Assembly: GCA_030832235.1 (NCBI GenBank) | Contig: JAURJO010000441.1 | Coordinates: 1-9,680, forward strand | Source of the DNA: Verrucomicrobiota bacterium | GTDB taxonomy: Bacteria; Verrucomicrobiota; Verrucomicrobiia; Opitutales; Opitutaceae | Length of the DNA: 9,680 nucleotides | Direction of reading: 5' to 3' | Part shown: positions 6,492 to 9,680 of the stretch, piece after piece | Layout of the letters: every line of letters starts with the position of its first letter | How positions within the stretch are numbered: position 1 is the first letter of the stretch | Notes under the pieces: model-generated | The model's input: the letters and a program-made list of their open reading frames with translations, nothing else | What the model was told of the DNA's origin: nothing | Database searches by the model: none | Made by a program: the position numbers and the translations under genes

Positions 6492-7394
6492 CCGCAGGTC
6501 GATGAAAACCGGTCGGTGGTCACTCGCCACCCGCACCTCCGGGGCGTCATGGATGCGCGCCGCTGCACCGTCGACCCAAGGCAACAAGCCGGCGGACACG
6601 AATATAAGGTCCACGCGACTATAGGACTCGTCGCGGCGGTACGCGTGGGTCCAAGCCTCCCCGCGTGAATCCGCCGCGGGCAGCAAGGTCGCGATCTCGG
6701 TCTTCCCGCGTCGCTGCAACGCCGCCGCCGCACGACTGTTACGGCCGTCGTTGCAGTCCCCGAGGACCACGAATCGGACCTGTGCTGGATCCGGGCAGCG
6801 CGCGAGCACGCGGTCGCGGACGGCCGTTGCCTCGGCAGCCCGCCTCACCGCCGAACCTGGATCATCGTCGCGCTCCGTCAGCCGGCTCTTGAGATGGAGA
6901 GCGAAGATCGTGACCGGGCCGCCGGGAGTTTCCACCGCCGCTTCCAGCAACCCCCTTTTAACGATTCCCCGGCCACCCAGATACGGGAAAGCCAGATCAT
7001 CATGCATCCTGACGCCGATCAGCGGCTGCCGCGACAGGATCGCGATGTGCCGGTCGGCATCGGCCGCGGACGCGAGCGCGGAATGAGGATAATCTACACC
7101 CTCCGCGCGGAGATCGCGACGCAACTCCTCGAGGTACGGGCGCGGCCCCATTTCCTGCATCACCAAAACATCCGCTGAAAGTTCACGTATGACTTTTCGC
7201 AGCGCGGCTTTCTCCCGCTCCGGCTTCGGGTACTCCTTGCGGAAGCCGGCCTGCGTCATGCGGTCGGCCGAGACGTAGTTCTCGAGATTGTAGGTGGCGA
7301 TGCGGAGCCCGGAGGACCCGACCACGGCCCCACCATGGCTCGCACCCAGCGCGAGCGTCAGGACCGCGAAAACCTGCTTCACCCCCGACCGCAT
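6483..7394 (-). CDS. secreted endonuclease/exonuclease/phosphatase (EEP) family protein
   Basis: This is a 303-residue member of the Mg-dependent EEP superfamily (DNase I, exonuclease III and inositol phosphatase fold). All the usual motifs are visible: N36 in ATYNLENY, E81 in VMQEMG, H167 in FALHLKSR, D213 and N215 in LGDCND, D262 in YSRVDLIFVS, and the catalytic pair D292-H293 in ASDHRPVF. It should therefore be active. The N-terminus (VKQVFAVLTLALGASHGGAV) looks like a signal peptide, suggesting periplasmic or extracellular action. The substrate (nucleic acid, phospholipid or sugar phosphate) cannot be told. The ATG at 7392-7394 lies 9 bp after the M48 protease stop, so the two are probably co-transcribed. 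A weak GGCGG precedes the start. Confidence 0.93.
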   Translation of the reverse strand: MRSGVKQVFAVLTLALGASHGGAVVGSSGLRIATYNLENYVSADRMTQAGFRKEYPKPEREKAALRKVIRELSADVLVMQEMGPRPYLEELRRDLRAEGVDYPHSALASAADADRHIAILSRQPLIGVRMHDDLAFPYLGGRGIVKRGLLEAAVETPGGPVTIFALHLKSRLTERDDDPGSAVRRAAEATAVRDRVLARCPDPAQVRFVVLGDCNDGRNSRAAAALQRRGKTEIATLLPAADSRGEAWTHAYRRDESYSRVDLIFVSAGLLPWVDGAAARIHDAPEVRVASDHRPVFIDLRAR

Positions 7395-7403
7395 AGCCGC
7401 CGC

Positions 7404-8648
7404 CTACGCGCGCTGCAGCGCGGCCTCACGCTCGGCGAGCGTCGGATGCGAGTAATGGAACCCGCTGAACCACGGGTGCGGCGTAAGGTTCGTGAGGTTT
7501 TTCTGCGCCAGTTTGCGCAGCGCCCCGATGAGCGGGACGGGACCACCCATCGCTTCCCGGGCGAAGGCATCCGCCTCGTATTCGTGGCGGCGCGACAGCA
7601 GGTTGCCAAGCGGGCCGAACCAGAACGTCACGGCGCCGCTCAATAACCCGAAAAGCATGAACGACGGGGCAAGCTGGGCCGGCGGGAAGCCGAACGCCGG
7701 GTTGAACCAGGAACTGCCGGCGAGCCACGCCACGGTCGCGAAACCCGCCAGCATCATCCCCGCGGAAAGCGCCAGCAGGCGGGGAATGTGGCCCCGCCGG
7801 TAGTGGCCGATCTCGTGGGCGAGCACGGCCTCCAACTCCTCCGGCGTGAGCTGGGAGACCAAGGTGTCAAACAGCACGATGCGCCGGAAACGGCCGAAGC
7901 CGGTGAAGTACGCGTTGGAGTGCCCGGAACGCTTCGAGCCGTCGATCACCTCGATCGTGCTCGCCCGGAATCCCGTGCGGTCTCCGAGCGCCATCAGGCG
8001 GTCACGCAGCTCCCCCGCGGGCAGCGGCGTCAGCTTGTTGAACAGCGGGACGATGAGCTTCGGGTAGAGGATCAGCATCAGCAACTGGAAGCCGAACACC
8101 AGCGCGAAGCCCCAGATCCACCACTGCGTCCCGGCCAGCCGCACGAGTGACAGCAGCGCCCACAGCAGTGGAAAGCCGATCGCGACGCTCACCAGCGCCC
8201 CCTTGATCTTGTCGACCACCCAGAGACGCGGAGTGCTGCGGTTGAAACCGAACCGCTGCTCCAAACCGAACTGCTCCCACCAGTCGAACGGGAGCGAGGG
8301 AATCGAAAGCAGGACACCGGCGAGGATGATGAACGCCGCGTGATTCCAGGTGGACTCGGGGCCGCCCCATACCGCGGCCTCCTCGAACAAGGCCGGAAGC
8401 ACACCACTGGTGAGCACGAGCATCAGCACCAGCGTGTCAAAAACCTCGCTCACGTCGCCGAAGCGCGACTTCGCGAGCGTGTAGCGGCCCGCTTTGGCGT
8501 AGGTCTCGGCGTCCATGATGGCCGCCACCGCCTCCGGCGGCCGCCCCTCGTGCCGACGCACGGAAGCCCGGTTCAGGGCCGATAACGCCAGCGACGCCGC
8601 GAGGCGTAGCGCCATGAGACCGAGCGCGATCCAGAGAACGGAGGTCAT
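7404..8648 (-). CDS. M48 family membrane metallopeptidase (Ste24 / CAAX prenyl protease 1 type)
   Basis: This is a 414-residue multi-pass membrane zinc protease, close in length to bacterial Ste24-like proteins. The zinc site HEIGH is at residues 278-282 (VLAHEIGHYRRGH), and the third ligand is probably E356 in RRHEYEADAFA. Other family marks are the N-terminal M48_N region (KSRFGDVSEVFDT, then WWEQFGLEQRFGFNRSTP), SNAYFTGFGRFRRIVLFDTL (244-263), and the C-terminal YSHPTLAEREAAL. Hydrophobic segments are seen near residues 3-25, 70-90, 103-120, 150-170, 177-200, 292-312 and 328-345. In bacteria, such proteins are thought to act in membrane-protein quality control, with no prenylated substrates. 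The substrate here is unknown. ATG at 8646-8648 is the start, with only a weak upstream site. It is the first gene of a two-gene operon with the EEP protein, and diverges from xseB. Confidence 0.96.
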   Translation of the reverse strand: MTSVLWIALGLMALRLAASLALSALNRASVRRHEGRPPEAVAAIMDAETYAKAGRYTLAKSRFGDVSEVFDTLVLMLVLTSGVLPALFEEAAVWGGPESTWNHAAFIILAGVLLSIPSLPFDWWEQFGLEQRFGFNRSTPRLWVVDKIKGALVSVAIGFPLLWALLSLVRLAGTQWWIWGFALVFGFQLLMLILYPKLIVPLFNKLTPLPAGELRDRLMALGDRTGFRASTIEVIDGSKRSGHSNAYFTGFGRFRRIVLFDTLVSQLTPEELEAVLAHEIGHYRRGHIPRLLALSAGMMLAGFATVAWLAGSSWFNPAFGFPPAQLAPSFMLFGLLSGAVTFWFGPLGNLLSRRHEYEADAFAREAMGGPVPLIGALRKLAQKNLTNLTPHPWFSGFHYSHPTLAEREAALQRA

Positions 8649-8702
8649 GCGGCCAATGCACCCGATTCAACCCCCGCCGCCAGTCCAAAGATGCCGTCAC
8701 TC

Positions 8703-8718
8703 TACCCGTTTCCGGGTA
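8703..8718. promoter_or_regulatory. 16-bp inverted repeat in the divergent M48 / xseB intergenic region
   Basis: TACCCG-TTTC-CGGGTA is a perfect 6-bp inverted repeat with a 4-nt spacer, 55 bp upstream of the M48 start and 73 bp before the chosen xseB start. It could be an operator shared by two divergent promoters, or an RNA hairpin in a leader. No clear -35/-10 pair was found nearby on either strand. Confidence 0.3.
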
Positions 8719-8791
8719 CGGGATCAGATGCGGCACGATTCTTGAAACTGGATTGAAATGGCCCGGCCCGGCAGCAACCGTCGCCCTTTCC

Positions 8792-9037
8792 GTGGAATCA
8801 AAGAAAGAACAACCGTCCTTCGAGGAGGCCCTTGCGAAGCTGGAATCGATCGTGGAGTCGATGGAATCGGGCGAAGTCCCGCTCGCCGACCTGATCGCCC
8901 GCTTCGAGCAGGGCACCAAGTTGCTGCTGGTGTGCGAGACGCGCCTGAAGGAGGCCGAGTTGCGCATCGAGCAGCTGAAGAAGTCAAAGGACGGCTCCGT
9001 CGCCTTCGAGAAATTCGAGACGGATCGCGAAGCCTGA
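8792..9037 (+). CDS. xseB: exodeoxyribonuclease VII small subunit
   Basis: XseB is the small subunit of exonuclease VII, which binds XseA and helps degrade single-stranded DNA in the cytoplasm. From GTG 8792 the product is 81 residues, the usual family size. It has the signature FEEALAKLESIVESMESGEV and PLADLIARFEQG, then a second charged helix (LKEAELRIEQLKK), as expected for the coiled-coil small subunit. The start is not certain. There is no in-frame ATG: GTG 8792-8794 gives a typical N-terminus (MESKKEQPSFEEA), while TTG 8753-8755 adds 13 unusual residues. The ATG at 8758 is out of frame. No candidate has a good Shine-Dalgarno. xseA is not in the window. The next gene, 34 bp on, is the DXS-like gene, which recalls the xseB-ispA-dxs cluster of proteobacteria but without ispA. 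Confidence 0.93.
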   Translation: MESKKEQPSFEEALAKLESIVESMESGEVPLADLIARFEQGTKLLLVCETRLKEAELRIEQLKKSKDGSVAFEKFETDREA

Positions 9038-9071
9038 GTCGATCCGCCCACCCGCGCCGCGCGACCTCGCG

Positions 9072-9680
9072 ATGAACCAAAAAAGCACCTCTTCCCCCGT
9101 TCGCCTGCTCGACCACCTCCGCGGCCCCGCGGACGTGAAGGCGCTCGCCCCTGCGGACCTGCCGCGGCTGGCGCAGGAGATCCGCGACGAACTCATCGCG
9201 GTCACCGCGCGCAACGGCGGCCACATCGGCCCGAACCTCGGTGTCGTTGAGCTCACGATCGCGCTGCACCGGGTGTTCGAGACCCCGGACGACCAATTCG
9301 TCTTCGACGTGGCGCACCAAGGCTACGTCCACAAGCTGCTCACCGGCCGGGGCGGCGACTTCTTCCGCCGCCTCCGCCAGACGGACGGCGCGAGCGGTTT
9401 CCTCTGCCGTAATGAAAGCCCGCACGACTCCTTCGGCGCCGGCCACGCCGGCACCGCGCTCTCCGCCGCCCTCGGCATGGCCACAGCCCGGGACCTGCGC
9501 GGCACCAACGAGCATGTGGTCGCGGTCTGCGGAGACGCGGCCTTCACGTGCGGCGTGACACTCGAGGCGCTTAACAACGTCGTGAGCGCCACCAAGCGCC
9601 TGATCGTCATCCTCAATGACAACGAATGGTCGATCGCCAAGAATGTCGGCGCGATCTCGCGGTACCTGAACCGGATCAGC
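9072..9680 (+). CDS. dxs: 1-deoxy-D-xylulose-5-phosphate synthase-like enzyme, 3' end outside window
   Basis: DXS joins pyruvate and glyceraldehyde 3-phosphate using thiamine diphosphate, the first step of the MEP isoprenoid pathway, in the cytoplasm. The frame is open from ATG 9072 to the window end, giving 203 of about 620 residues. Matches to DXS, in order: LLDHLRGPADVKALAPADL, H51 in NGGHIGPNLGVVELTIALH, H82 in DVAHQGYVHKLLTGR, SGFLCRNESPHDSFGAGHAG (109-128), and LIVILNDNEWSIAKNVGAIS (177-196). The cofactor motif is altered: canonical GDG-x-LT-x-G reads GDAAFTCG at 154-161, whereas the NDN half (182-184) is intact. GHSS reads GHAG. It may be a divergent true DXS or a related transketolase-like enzyme. 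The adjacency to xseB supports dxs. No Shine-Dalgarno is seen. The start follows the xseB stop by 34 bp, and co-transcription is likely. Confidence 0.9.
   Translation, partial: MNQKSTSSPVRLLDHLRGPADVKALAPADLPRLAQEIRDELIAVTARNGGHIGPNLGVVELTIALHRVFETPDDQFVFDVAHQGYVHKLLTGRGGDFFRRLRQTDGASGFLCRNESPHDSFGAGHAGTALSAALGMATARDLRGTNEHVVAVCGDAAFTCGVTLEALNNVVSATKRLIVILNDNEWSIAKNVGAISRYLNRIS

Overview
The window is G+C-rich bacterial chromosome with tightly packed housekeeping and envelope genes. I see no phage, insertion sequence, CRISPR, tRNA or rRNA. The gene mix suggests Opitutaceae or a relative (Verrucomicrobiota): a Ste24-type M48 protease, several secreted or lipoprotein products, an unusual DXS, weak Shine-Dalgarno sites and GTG/TTG start options. 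This assignment is inference from general resemblance, not from a search.

Layout. Bases 1-1318 (+) hold the C-terminal part of a Dcp-type M3 peptidase, cut by the window edge. It converges on a secreted beta-propeller lactonase (1366-2499, -). After a 281-bp gene-free stretch (2500-2780) comes a three-gene minus-strand operon, transcribed as hemW (5502-4297), a small lipoprotein with a SecD P1-head-like domain (4300-3821) and a secreted M23 peptidase (about 3812-2781). The first junction is an ATGA overlap and the second permits a GTGA overlap, so translation is probably coupled. Diverging from hemW across only 43 bp is an IPT/TIG-like lipoprotein (5546-6462, +). Its signal peptide and body lie in different frames, which points to a single-base deletion near 5655. 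It converges on another minus-strand pair: an M48 membrane protease (8648-7404), followed 9 bp later by a secreted endonuclease/exonuclease/phosphatase-family protein (7394-6483). Across a divergent intergenic region lie xseB and then the N-terminal 203 codons of a DXS-like thiamine-diphosphate enzyme, which runs off the window end.

How the genes fit together. Much of the content concerns the envelope: M23, M48, two lipoproteins, and two further proteins with signal peptides. Heme handling (HemW), DNA repair (XseB) and isoprenoid precursor synthesis (DXS) are the conserved core. The observations most worth following are the frameshifted lipoprotein, the stand-alone SecD-P1-like lipoprotein coupled to hemW and M23, and the altered GDG motif of the DXS-like protein. 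I found no clear sign of a wholly new multi-gene system.
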